Origin: JBAWAP01 sp049589355
Lineage (GTDB): Bacteria; Chloroflexota; Anaerolineae; VGOG01
NCBI GenBank assembly: GCA_049589355.1
Contig: JBAWAP010000132.1
Span: forward strand, 1 to 17,138
DNA length: 17,138 nt
Direction: 5' to 3'
The stretch's first letter is position 1; each line of letters begins with the position of its first letter. This document shows positions 6,205 through 13,670 of the stretch, piece by piece. The notes under the pieces are model-generated. The model made no database searches, was not told where the DNA came from, and was given only the letters and a program-made list of their open reading frames with translations. A program made the translations under genes and the position numbers.

Positions 6205-7656
6205 TCACCTCCCGGTGTGTGGAACCTCCGTTCTCACCTTCAGGGTTGTACCGTGGCCAGGAGCGCTTTCTACCTCCAGTTTCCCGTTGATGCGCTCTGC
6301 TCGCTCCTCCATGACACGTAGTCCCATGCCCCCGCTTTGTCGGGCCTCGGCGGGCTCAAACCCTATGCCATCATCCCGCACTTCCAGGCAGACGTTCTTT
6401 TCATCGAGCTGCAAATGCACTGTCACCTTTTTGGCCTGTGCGTGCTTCACCACGTTGTTGAGGGCTTCTTGGGCAATCCAGTAGAGTTCCTCCTCCACGG
6501 AGAGCGGCAGACGCCGTTCTCCCTCCATGTGTAGCTCCGTCTGCAACCCTGTGCGGGTCTCCACAGAGGCTAGGCGGCCTTGCAAGGCAACAGCCAATCC
6601 TTCCTCTTCCAGTCGCGGTGGATGCAGCTCAAAGAGGAGCACCCGCATGTCTATCATCGCATCACGGGCCATATTGCGGAGTTCCTCCAGGTTCTCCAGC
6701 GCCTCATCCTGCTTCCCGGCTGACATGGCCATGTGCGCCGCCTGGGCGTAGAGGGTCACGCTGTACAGCGCCTGGGTCACCGAGTCATGCAGCTCGCGCG
6801 CCAGTCGCTGTCGTTCCTCCACCACTGCCAGTTGCTGTGCCTGCTCGTAGAGCTGAGCATTCTCTATGGCCACTGCCGCCTGGTTCGCGAAGGCCATGAC
6901 CAGGTTGGCATGCTGGGCTGAATAGTAATTCGGCTCGGTGTGGTGGAGGACCAACATGCCAATGACTTGCCCTTTTGTGACCAAGGGCGCGACCATACAA
7001 GAGTATACGTAGCCGTAGTAGGGCTCCAAGAGCATGGTAGACAACTTCCGAAAGGCTTGTGCCAAAGGATCATCGCCTCGAGTGTCAGCGATGATGACCG
7101 GCTTTTGGCTGTGGATGACTTGAAGGTGGTGTGCATACTTTGCGGGGAAGTGCATCCTCGGCACTTTTTCCTGAGAGACAGGTCCGCGATAAGCGTGAAC
7201 GACCAGGTCTTGTCCCTCTAGCTCCAAAACGGTAGCACCGCTGTAGTCCACGACAAGCTTAAGTTGTTCGAGAATCAACTCCAAGAGCCGCCCCAGGTCC
7301 AGAGTGGAGGCTACGTTCTGTGAGACCTCAAGCAGTGTGGAAAGTTCGCGCGTTCGCGCCTCTACGCGCTGTTCCAGCATCTGGCGGTGCTGCTGCTCAC
7401 TCGCCCGCTGGGCTTCCTCTGCTCGCCGGATGAGGACGTAAAGCAACCCAGCGGTTACGAAAACGTAAAGCCAGCCCTTCAACATCCCCAGGCGCGTAAA
7501 GGTGACCGGATCGCTGACCAACGCGGCCAGGAGTTGGTCGGAGAATAGGATCCACAAGCCGCCTATGATGGCGTAGATGGCGATAATCTTGAAGGAGGTG
7601 TCTGTCAGTTTGAATTGTCTCTCAGTTGTCAAACCGGCTTCAGAGTCGTGATCCAT
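6205..7656 (-). CDS. NarL-type sensor histidine kinase with GAF domain
   Basis: I place the start at ATG 7654-7656, with AAGGAG nine bases upstream, giving 483 residues. An upstream ATG at 7704 in the same frame has no comparable site. Numbered from 7704, two membrane segments lie at about 39-59 and 74-93, then a coiled linker and a GAF-type sensor domain (about 122-285). A HisKA_3 dimerisation domain follows with phospho-acceptor His306 in 'LARELHDSVTQALYS', then an HATPase domain with N-box 'EALNNVVKHA', G1 'DDGIGFEP' and G2 'GGMGLRVMEERA'. It should phosphorylate the response regulator encoded four bases downstream. The short periplasmic loop between the membrane segments makes cytoplasmic or membrane sensing through GAF likely; the ligand is unknown. 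Confidence 0.93.
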   Translation of the reverse strand: MDHDSEAGLTTERQFKLTDTSFKIIAIYAIIGGLWILFSDQLLAALVSDPVTFTRLGMLKGWLYVFVTAGLLYVLIRRAEEAQRASEQQHRQMLEQRVEARTRELSTLLEVSQNVASTLDLGRLLELILEQLKLVVDYSGATVLELEGQDLVVHAYRGPVSQEKVPRMHFPAKYAHHLQVIHSQKPVIIADTRGDDPLAQAFRKLSTMLLEPYYGYVYSCMVAPLVTKGQVIGMLVLHHTEPNYYSAQHANLVMAFANQAAVAIENAQLYEQAQQLAVVEERQRLARELHDSVTQALYSVTLYAQAAHMAMSAGKQDEALENLEELRNMARDAMIDMRVLLFELHPPRLEEEGLAVALQGRLASVETRTGLQTELHMEGERRLPLSVEEELYWIAQEALNNVVKHAQAKKVTVHLQLDEKNVCLEVRDDGIGFEPAEARQSGGMGLRVMEERAERINGKLEVESAPGHGTTLKVRTEVPHTGR

Positions 7657-7739
7657 GGCTTTGCGCTCCTTACACATGCCAGAGTCCGCCAGACCATATA
7701 GCAAGACTGACGGTCATCTGTCTACAACTAAAGTCGATT

Positions 7740-8408
7740 TTACCCATTTCTCATCGCTTCGCGCTCCAACCCAGCCCTGTTCATCACAACAAGCCGCCCG
7801 CGTTCCCGGCGGATCAGGCCGTCGTCGGCAAAGGTCCGTAGTGCGCGCCCCACCACGTCGCGCACAGTGCCGATGTGTGCTGCGATCTCTTCCTGCGTCC
7901 AGCGCTTGGGTGGCTGGGTGTCATCGGCTTGGGCCAGCAGGAAACGGGCCAGGCGCGTGCGCACCGTGTGCAAGGCCAAGTCCTCCACCATGTCGCTCAG
8001 ACGCCGCACCTCAGACGCCAGGTGTTCCAGGACAGACAGCGCTACCTCGTGATGGTCGTGCATGATCTGATGGAAACGTTTGCAGGATATGCTGTAGAGC
8101 GCTGCCTCCGTCAGAGCGTCTACGGTGGCCGGATTGGGTCCGCCGTCGAGCACGGGGACGAGGTTAAAGGGCTCGCCGGGTCCGATATAAGCCAGCACGT
8201 GCTCACGGCCTTCGAGCGACAGCCGGCGGATTCGCACCACACCCCGGGCGACAAAGTAAACCGCCTGGCAGGGTTCGCCTTCCGATACGATCACCTGACC
8301 AGGCGAAAAAGTGCGCTCGTGGATGTGAGGCGTGATCTCCAACAGAGTATCCTCGTCCAGTCTGTCAAAAAAGGGCAGTTGCGCCAGCGCGTGCACTGCA
8401 ATAGCCAT
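7740..8408 (-). CDS. Crp/Fnr-family transcriptional regulator
   Basis: 222 residues. A cyclic-nucleotide-binding-type beta-roll (about 12-115, 'FSPGQVIVSEGEPCQAVYFVARGVVRI') is followed by the dimer helix and a Crp-type winged helix (about 145-213, 'WTQEEIAAHIGTVRDVVGRALRTF'). The N-terminal cysteine cluster of FNR is absent; only Cys47 and Cys109 are present. The phosphate-binding segment ('GEPFNLVPVLDGGPNPATVDAL') lacks the Arg-Ser/Thr-Ala pattern of cAMP binders, so the effector is probably not cAMP or a 4Fe-4S cluster. It lies 44 bases after the Rieske gene and about 85 bases before the kinase start, all on one strand, which suggests a common transcript. Confidence 0.92.
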   Translation of the reverse strand: MAIAVHALAQLPFFDRLDEDTLLEITPHIHERTFSPGQVIVSEGEPCQAVYFVARGVVRIRRLSLEGREHVLAYIGPGEPFNLVPVLDGGPNPATVDALTEAALYSISCKRFHQIMHDHHEVALSVLEHLASEVRRLSDMVEDLALHTVRTRLARFLLAQADDTQPPKRWTQEEIAAHIGTVRDVVGRALRTFADDGLIRRERGRLVVMNRAGLEREAMRNG

Positions 8409-8452
8409 CAGTATTTCACCGCATAACGTTCAATAGTCGCCTGTCGTGGACC

Positions 8453-8818
8453 TCACAAATCTGCGTCCAGGCTTATCCAAACCTGTCCCTCCTCCACCTT
8501 GACCGGAAATGTGTTCAGGTCTTTGGGCTTGACGAACGCCTGGACCACGCCCCTAACCAGCCCCGGCAGACCTTCAACCCATGTCAGATTGCGTCCGATC
8601 GTCACGTCAAAGGTTGAGCCGTGCGCCGGACACGTCACGACCTTGCCGTCGAGCTTGCCCCTTGCCAGACGGGCATGCAGATGCGGGCAACGCGCCTGAG
8701 TAGCGTAATAGGTCTCGCCCACGCGCGCCAGCAATACAGCCTGATCGTCCGCTTGGATCTCTTGCATCGCACTATCCGGCAACATGTCTACTGCTCCAAC
8801 CTTGATCCAGTTCGCCAT
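8453..8818 (-). CDS. Rieske-type [2Fe-2S] ferredoxin
   Basis: 121 residues, one Rieske domain without signal peptide or membrane segment. The cluster ligands are clear: Cys44-Pro-His46, then Cys63-Pro-Ala-His66 after 16 residues, followed by Gly-Ser ('CPAHGSTFDVTIG'). The length and soluble nature match the small ferredoxins of the NirD / biphenyl dioxygenase ferredoxin group. No dioxygenase or nitrite reductase gene is in the window, so the partner is unknown. It lies between the haem lipoprotein and the Crp-like gene, which points to a small electron-transfer unit. ATG 8816-8818 is preceded by a G-rich AAAGGGGG site. Confidence 0.93.
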   Translation of the reverse strand: MANWIKVGAVDMLPDSAMQEIQADDQAVLLARVGETYYATQARCPHLHARLARGKLDGKVVTCPAHGSTFDVTIGRNLTWVEGLPGLVRGVVQAFVKPKDLNTFPVKVEEGQVWISLDADL

Positions 8819-8881
8819 AGTACCCCCTTTCCCCTACCCACTTATATGATATTCGCCTTCCCTGGAGCAATTACGGGTGAA

Positions 8882-9205
8882 CTATTGGGGATATGTCTCA
8901 GCCAGGTATTTGATAACCAACTCTTGTTCCGCCTGGTTGAGCTGGGCACCCTTTCCCACCATGCGTTCAACCGTCGCTTGCCACTCTTCTTCGGTCTTCT
9001 TGGCCCGCTCCACTCGTCCCAGGTCGTGGCACTTGGTGCACCGCTCCTCAACCAGGGTCTCCTCGTTCAGCGTGCTCGGGGCGGGCTTCTCCTCCTGAGT
9101 AGGGACAGGGATCTCCTCTTTGGGCCCACCACAGGCGACAACAAGCGACGTCAACAGCAGTACCACAAGAGCCATTGTAAGTACGGCGGCCATACGTTTG
9201 CTCAT
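8882..9205 (-). CDS. Cytochrome c-type lipoprotein, single haem
   Basis: 107 residues. A hydrophobic signal ends in a lipobox (VVAC, Cys25), so the mature protein is probably lipid-anchored outside the membrane. After a short charged linker there is one haem c site, Cys56-Thr-Lys-Cys59-His60, and a compact helical domain in which Met82 ('ERMVGKGAQL') is the likely second haem ligand. The 'CTKCHDLGRV...EEEWQATVERMV' style is common among small cytochrome c domains that shuttle single electrons. GGAGGTATGG before ATG 9203-9205 is a good ribosome binding site. It is followed after 63 bases by the Rieske gene. Confidence 0.9.
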   Translation of the reverse strand: MSKRMAAVLTMALVVLLLTSLVVACGGPKEEIPVPTQEEKPAPSTLNEETLVEERCTKCHDLGRVERAKKTEEEWQATVERMVGKGAQLNQAEQELVIKYLAETYPQ

Positions 9206-9236
9206 CCCATACCTCCCTTAGTCTTCCGTTTGATTA

Positions 9237-10496
9237 TCAGATCGCCGTCCCCCCTGGTATGACAGCATTCTTGGGGATAACGACAATGCCATCTCGGATG
9301 ACGTAGTGTTCCTCTTCCTGGTCTGGCTCTCCCTCGTGGGAACGGATGATCACCCCCTGTCCGATGCGGGCATTCTTGTCAATGATCGCCCGTTCGATGT
9401 CAGCACCTTGGCCGATGCCCACGTGAGGCCGTCCCAAGCGACGGTTTTCCGCTTTTTCGTCATCGTCCTCGTAATAGTCAGCGCCCATCATCACCACCTG
9501 GCGTAGCCGCGCTCCTGGACGTATCACGCTACGAAGGCCGATGATACATTCCTTGATGTCCGAGTCGTACAACCAGCAGCCTTCCGCGATTACTACTCGT
9601 TCCATCCGGCAGCCATCTATCCGTGAGGGAGGCAGAAAGCGGGAACGGGTGTAAATAGGGGCGTGGGGATCATAGAAGTCAAAAGGTGGGTCTTGCTGAG
9701 TAAGGGCCAGGTTAGCCTCGTAGAAAGCGGAGATGGTGCCGATGTCTTCCCAGTAGCCATCGAAGGGGAAGGCGTAAACGCGCACCGACTTGATGGCGGC
9801 GGGGACGATGTGCCGGCCGAAGTCGTCGCCGCTTATCTCTTCCAGCAGGCGAACCAGCGCGTCCATCCTGAATACGTAGATGCCCATTGAGGCCAGATAG
9901 GGTCGCTCGTCCCCGTGGCGGCTCTCAAGCCCGTCCAGCGCCTCTGCCCCGTGTGGCTTCTCCCGGAAGGCGACAATGCGTCCCTCGTCGTTGGTCTGGA
10001 GGATGCCGTAACGGGGCGCATCTGCCGCCGAGACGGGAAGGACAGCGACGGTGATGTCAGCCCTTCTTTCTCGATGCAAACGGACAAACTGACTATAGTC
10101 CATTCGATAGAGATGGTCACCAGCCAGAATCAGGACGTCCTCCGCCCCTCGACTGATAAAACGGTGCATCTGCTGGCGAACTGCGTCCGCCGTTCCTTGG
10201 TACCAGTCGGCTCCGGTCAACGTCTGCTCAGCCGCCAGAATCTCGACGAAGCCGCGGGAGAAGACATCGAACGTGTAGGTCCGGAAGACGTGGCGATGGA
10301 GAGAGACCGAGAGGAACTGGGTGAGGACGAAGATGCGGGTTATGCCAGAGTTGATACAGTTGCTCATGGGGATATCAATCAGACGGTATTTGCCGGCGAT
10401 GGGCACAGCGGGCTTGGCCCGCAATTTAGTCAGCGGGTAGAGGCGTGTTCCTCGCCCGCCTCCGAGTACAATGGCCAGCACGTCGTCCAGTTGCAT
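9237..10496 (-). CDS. glgC: Glucose-1-phosphate adenylyltransferase (ADP-glucose pyrophosphorylase)
   Basis: 419 residues, full length for the family. It makes ADP-glucose from ATP and glucose 1-phosphate, the committed step of bacterial glycogen synthesis. The nucleotidyltransferase domain has GGGRGTRLYPLT (12-23), KPAVP (28-32) and 'AGKYRLIDIPMSNCINSG', with 'WYQGTADAVRQ' and 'DHLYRMDY' further on and 'YWEDIGTI' near the end of the catalytic domain. A left-handed beta-helix follows (about 290-419). The 'GKYRLIDIPMSNCINSG' form and the C-terminal 'AVIPGGTAI' are closer to plant and cyanobacterial enzymes than to E. coli GlgC. The start ATG 10494-10496 follows an AGGAGGGGG site. No other glycogen gene is in view, and a promoter at 10537-10564 suggests separate transcription. 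Confidence 0.95.
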   Translation of the reverse strand: MQLDDVLAIVLGGGRGTRLYPLTKLRAKPAVPIAGKYRLIDIPMSNCINSGITRIFVLTQFLSVSLHRHVFRTYTFDVFSRGFVEILAAEQTLTGADWYQGTADAVRQQMHRFISRGAEDVLILAGDHLYRMDYSQFVRLHRERRADITVAVLPVSAADAPRYGILQTNDEGRIVAFREKPHGAEALDGLESRHGDERPYLASMGIYVFRMDALVRLLEEISGDDFGRHIVPAAIKSVRVYAFPFDGYWEDIGTISAFYEANLALTQQDPPFDFYDPHAPIYTRSRFLPPSRIDGCRMERVVIAEGCWLYDSDIKECIIGLRSVIRPGARLRQVVMMGADYYEDDDEKAENRRLGRPHVGIGQGADIERAIIDKNARIGQGVIIRSHEGEPDQEEEHYVIRDGIVVIPKNAVIPGGTAI

Positions 10497-10536
10497 TATC
10501 CCCCCTCCTTTCGCAGCCTGTCACTACTCGTCCATA

Positions 10537-10564
10537 ATTCTATACACAGCGTGAATAATTGCAA
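10537..10564 (-). promoter_or_regulatory. Probable sigma-70 promoter for glgC
   Basis: On the minus strand TTGCAA (10559-10564) and TAGAAT (10537-10542) are 16 bases apart, in the 74-base gap between the peroxiredoxin stop and glgC. The expected transcript begins near 10530 and includes the strong ribosome binding site. Confidence 0.5.
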
Positions 10565-10570
10565 GTGCGA

Positions 10571-11047
10571 TCAACCTTCCCCTCGATTCAGCTCGTCCAG
10601 CAAGGTCAGAATCTCCTCGTTGGGTGGGATGTCGCTCATGGATCGGCCATAATGAGCATATCGTATTTTGCCCTTCTTGTCAATGACCATCTGGGCTGGC
10701 ATGCGCCCCAATTTGATCAGGTTCACCTCCTGGCTATAGAGCTCGGCCACAGTGTGGTCTGGGTCGGGCAGACCGACAAAGGGGATCTGCTCCTTTCGCC
10801 AGTACTGCTCGAACGTCCGACTATCCTCCGGGCCAACGGCCACCACTTCGGTGTCGCGATCCACAAACCTCTGGTAATCCTGGCGCAACTGCGCCATGTG
10901 CCGGCGGCAGAACGGTCACACAAAGCCGCGATTGAAGACCAGGAAAACGTGCTTGTCTCCCCGGTAGTCGGAGAGGCGCACTGTTCGTCCCTGGACATCC
11001 CCCAGGGTGAAATCCGGGGCGATTGCGTTTAGCTGCACCTTAGCCAT
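10571..11047 (-). CDS. Peroxiredoxin-like selenoprotein (in-frame UGA as selenocysteine)
   Basis: Reading from ATG 11045-11047, the frame gives a normal AhpC/TSA-type N-terminus ('NAIAPDFTLGDVQG', 'VRLSDYRG', 'HVFLVFNRGFV'), then TGA at 10916-10918, then 'PFCRRHMAQLRQDYQRF' and a complete thioredoxin-fold remainder to 10571: 158 residues. The TGA (residue 44) falls exactly where the catalytic Cys of a C-P-F-C motif belongs, giving U-P-F-C with Cys47. A perfect 6-bp hairpin with AGUU loop follows (10881-10896). These signs together favour selenocysteine over decay. The family reduces peroxides or disulphides. Starting at ATG 10897 would leave 108 residues without an active site. It lies 21 bases after the hydrolase gene, probably in one operon. 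A sequencing error at the Cys codon remains possible. Confidence 0.83.
10881..10896 (-). promoter_or_regulatory. Bacterial SECIS-like hairpin
   Basis: On the minus strand TGGCGC-AGTT-GCGCCA forms a perfect 6-bp stem with a four-base loop. The loop starts 25 bases after the UGA at 10916-10918 and has G as its second base. Known bacterial SECIS elements lie in the coding sequence just after UGA, with the loop roughly 16-37 bases away and a G among its first two bases; this one fits. A short GC-rich hairpin could arise by chance, so its weight comes from being in the right place after the right codon. Confidence 0.65.
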
Positions 11048-11068
11048 TATTCTCTCCTTCTTCGAGCC

Positions 11069-12037
11069 TCACGGCAGTTGGCCCAGGAAATCGGTTACTG
11101 CCTGCAAGAACTGATCTGGAGTTTCCTCCTGAGGTAAGTGGCCACATTCGGGTACTACCACCAATTCGGCATTAGGCAACTCATCCGCCAAACGCACGCT
11201 CTGATCCGTAGGCACGATACGATCGTCATCGCCGGTTATCACTAACACAGGCATGGTGAACTCATCAAGCTGATCGGGCAGGTCTAGAGAGTGGCTGGCA
11301 AGGGTGAATTCCCAGAGCGCGCGATCCCAGTTTGCAGCCTGCAGGGGCTTCTTGTACCCGGCCATGACCTCTGACGTGATCTTGTCTGCATCATGCCACG
11401 CGATGCGGAGGATGCCCTCCGCCCGCGTGATGATGGACCGAACCAGCAGCGGCCCGAGGTGACGCACCTGTGGGATACTCAAGAGAGGCCGGGCCCAACC
11501 TGGAGTACCTCCTCCGTGGTAGATAGCTGGGGCCACCAACACCAACGCCTCTACCCGCTCTGGGTGGCGCAGGGCAGTGAGGACGGCGATGGTCCCGCCA
11601 GCGGAATGTCCCACCAGCACTGCCATGTCCGCTCCAAGCGTATCCAGCAGTGCCACTGTCAGGTCGGCTTGGGCCTCGGGGCTGTAGGGGTTCTCGCCGG
11701 GCCACTCGCCAGGCAGGGGACGCTCTGTCAGGCCAAAGGCGGGTCGGTCGAAGGCGATCACCGTACCGATTTCGGAAAGCGGCTCCATTACCTCGCGCCA
11801 GGAGAAGACACTGGCACCGAAGCCATGCAACAGCACCAGCGTCGGCTCGCCTTGGCCGGCGATTTTGTAGTGCACCTGCAGGCCATTGACCTCAACGAAG
11901 CGGCTGTCGGGGTCGGCCAACTGCTCCGGCGGCACAGTACCCTCCAGCGGGGGCACGGGGATCAGAAAGGGGCCGACCAGTAGGATGAGCAGCAGTACGA
12001 CGAGCACGATCAGGACGATGCGCACCCAACGTCTCAT
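11069..12037 (-). CDS. Membrane-anchored alpha/beta hydrolase
   Basis: 322 residues. An uncleaved N-terminal membrane anchor or signal (about 5-29) precedes an alpha/beta-hydrolase fold. The oxyanion-hole motif is 'LLHGFGASVFSW' (70-80), the nucleophile Ser145 lies in G-H-S-A-G-G, the acid Asp272 in 'GDDDRIVP', and the base His300 in 'CGHLPQEE'. All catalytic residues are present. A lid region lies at about 170-250. The fold covers esterases, lipases, C-C hydrolases and haloperoxidase-like enzymes, so the substrate cannot be told. ATG 12035-12037 has a strong AGGAGGGAGGG site. The next gene, the selenoperoxiredoxin, begins 21 bases after its stop. Confidence 0.9.
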   Translation of the reverse strand: MRRWVRIVLIVLVVLLLILLVGPFLIPVPPLEGTVPPEQLADPDSRFVEVNGLQVHYKIAGQGEPTLVLLHGFGASVFSWREVMEPLSEIGTVIAFDRPAFGLTERPLPGEWPGENPYSPEAQADLTVALLDTLGADMAVLVGHSAGGTIAVLTALRHPERVEALVLVAPAIYHGGGTPGWARPLLSIPQVRHLGPLLVRSIITRAEGILRIAWHDADKITSEVMAGYKKPLQAANWDRALWEFTLASHSLDLPDQLDEFTMPVLVITGDDDRIVPTDQSVRLADELPNAELVVVPECGHLPQEETPDQFLQAVTDFLGQLP

Positions 12038-12255
12038 TACCCTCCCTCCTCACGGTAATCGGCGGGAACGCCTCACGGCTCGGTCCGGTTGTAGCGAGGC
12101 TGGGTGGCGTGGAAATGGACCCAGATTCGCACTCTATCCAGCCTGGGCTCAGCCTCAAAGAGTTGCCGGTCGTCGAGGCGAAAGGCCTCGAGTACCTCCC
12201 CAACTGCCCTGACGACAAAGGTCGTAGCAAACTGTCTGATCCAATGTGGGGCTGC
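12038..12255 (-). other. Spacer with an open frame continuing the TspO-like gene
   Basis: The frame of the TspO-like gene stays open for about 60 codons past its TAG (12256-12258), to TGA 12073-12075. It contains protein-like sequence such as 'FVVRAVGEVLEAFRLDD' and 'RVRIWVHFHATQPRY', and its third positions look GC-rich. There is no ATG or other usable start in the frame. It may be a remnant of another gene or chance, since GC-rich DNA often lacks stops. I recognise no family. Confidence 0.25.
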
Positions 12256-13035
12256 CTAAACGATTGCAGAAGATTGTGCGCGCCGTTTCTTGAAAAGTAG
12301 GCCCGCTACCAACATCAGTGCGACCAGCGCCGCCGTCGCCCACGCGGCTGTCGCCACCACAGGAGCGCCTGCGTGCTTGACGGCGATGCCCGCAAAGGCC
12401 CACACGATGACCAGCATATAGGCTACGTCGCCCCGCGTGAGGCTCACCGCCGACGCAATGCCCACACCCGCCACCAGCATGATGACCGTCCACGCCTCAG
12501 GGCTGATGCCCCAACCACTCCAATTCAGATAGTCCAACAGCGAGGTCACGTTGGCGATGGTCGCCACAGTAATCCAGCCCAGGTAGATGCTGAAGGGAAC
12601 GTGCACGAGCCACCTTTCGGCTGTGGGCACTCGGGCGCGGCCGATATCCAGCCGCAAGTAGATGGCAATCAGCAGTAACAAGAGCGCGAGCATGGCTACC
12701 AGGGTCAACGGGAATATCTCATAGTGCCAGAGGAAAAGCCAGGCGATGTTCGCCAGACAACTCAGGGCGAACAGGTAGCCAATGCGGCGCAAGCGCGGGT
12801 TATCCCGCTGGGCTGGCAGCGCCTGGTACACGGCGAAGGCAATCAGCCCCAAGTAGATCAGCCCCCAGATGGAGAAGACGTAGCCGGCCGGCACGAAGTA
12901 AACCTGGAACCGGTCCGAAATTCCGCCGGTGGTCTGTCCGTTGAGCGGGAGCGCGTTCGCCAGTCCATTGATTACAATGGTCGCAATCACAGCCAGCAGA
13001 TTGACCGATTGTCTTAGGGTATCTTTCTTCATCAT
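12256..13035 (-). CDS. TspO/MBR-related tryptophan-rich membrane protein
   Basis: 259 residues and strongly hydrophobic, with about eight membrane helices. The first five helices resemble TspO/MBR proteins: 'FVPAGYVFSIWGLIYLGL', 'SCLANIAWLFLWHYEIFPL' and 'LVHVPFSIYLGWITVATIAN', with many Trp residues. The family binds tetrapyrroles and helps bacteria respond to light, oxygen or oxidative stress. The length exceeds the classic 150-170 residues by three C-terminal helices, as in the longer 'tryptophan-rich sensory protein' branch. Tandem ATGs follow GGAGAG; I keep the first. It begins 25 bases after the rubrerythrin-like gene, so the two are probably cotranscribed. Ligand and role are not shown by the sequence. 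Confidence 0.85.
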   Translation of the reverse strand: MMKKDTLRQSVNLLAVIATIVINGLANALPLNGQTTGGISDRFQVYFVPAGYVFSIWGLIYLGLIAFAVYQALPAQRDNPRLRRIGYLFALSCLANIAWLFLWHYEIFPLTLVAMLALLLLLIAIYLRLDIGRARVPTAERWLVHVPFSIYLGWITVATIANVTSLLDYLNWSGWGISPEAWTVIMLVAGVGIASAVSLTRGDVAYMLVIVWAFAGIAVKHAGAPVVATAAWATAALVALMLVAGLLFKKRRAQSSAIV

Positions 13036-13060
13036 TTAACTCTCCAATTTGCAACCTCAC

Positions 13061-13534
13061 CTACAGCATCTCTGCCAGGCGGTGCAAGTGAGATTTTTCC
13101 TCCAGGATGACATCGGAGATAGCTCCGCGTTCCGCTTCGCTCACCATCTCGCGCAGGTCGTAGAAGAACAGTAGGGTATCCTTCTCGAAGCTCACTGCTG
13201 CTCGCAGGGCTGTCTCCCGGTCCTGGGCCTGCTTAGCCAGTGTCAGTCCCTTACCCGGCCCAGCGAATAGGGCATCATCGAGTACAACCTGGAGATAAGC
13301 CTGATATTCGTCGTACTCGACGGCGACAGAGGACAAGTCAGGTTTTGGCTTCACTCTTTCCAGCATCTGCTGGAACACCCGGTAGTGTCCCCGCTCCTGG
13401 GCAGCCAGGCCCTCGAAAAGCGCCTTCACTTCGGGGTCGGCGCTCTTCGCAGCCACCTCGTTGTAAAAGGTCTCCCCGTTCTTTTCGATCTCCAGCGCCC
13501 ATTTTAGCGCTTCGGCAGCCGTCAAGAAAGCCAT
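13061..13534 (-). CDS. Rubrerythrin-like diiron (ferritin-like) protein
   Basis: 157 residues, all helical. The ligands expected for a diiron four-helix bundle are present: a Glu in helix 1 ('LEIEKNGETFY', about 15-21), Glu47-x-x-His50 ('AQERGHYRVF'), Glu117 ('VSFEKDTLLFF') and Glu146-x-x-His149 ('LEEKSHLHRL'). The rubredoxin tail of classic rubrerythrin is absent, so a separate electron donor would be needed. Such proteins reduce hydrogen peroxide or handle iron in anaerobes and microaerophiles. ATG 13532-13534 has AAGGAGGGAG upstream. It leads a group with the TspO-like gene and lies near the selenoperoxiredoxin, consistent with peroxide defence. Confidence 0.92.
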   Translation of the reverse strand: MAFLTAAEALKWALEIEKNGETFYNEVAAKSADPEVKALFEGLAAQERGHYRVFQQMLERVKPKPDLSSVAVEYDEYQAYLQVVLDDALFAGPGKGLTLAKQAQDRETALRAAVSFEKDTLLFFYDLREMVSEAERGAISDVILEEKSHLHRLAEML

Positions 13535-13670
13535 TCTTCTCCCTCCTTATTTGATTTATGTTTCAGAAATCTCCTGGACTCTGGCGAGTTTCGATAAAGT
13601 GGTGGATTGCGATCAAGGGATGTACACCAAGGGGGCGTTAATGGTGTTGGTGATAAAGAGGGGGACCATA

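Noticed and set aside
10571..10897. A 108-residue protein starting at ATG 10895-10897
   Set aside because: It begins after the active site and lacks the first third of the fold. The frame upstream of the TGA codes a matching peroxiredoxin N-terminus with its own start, so the longer selenoprotein reading explains the sequence better.
11892..12230. 112-codon minus-strand frame overlapping the hydrolase start
   Set aside because: More than half of it overlaps the hydrolase N-terminus in another frame; it is Arg/Ser/Pro-rich and lacks a start signal.
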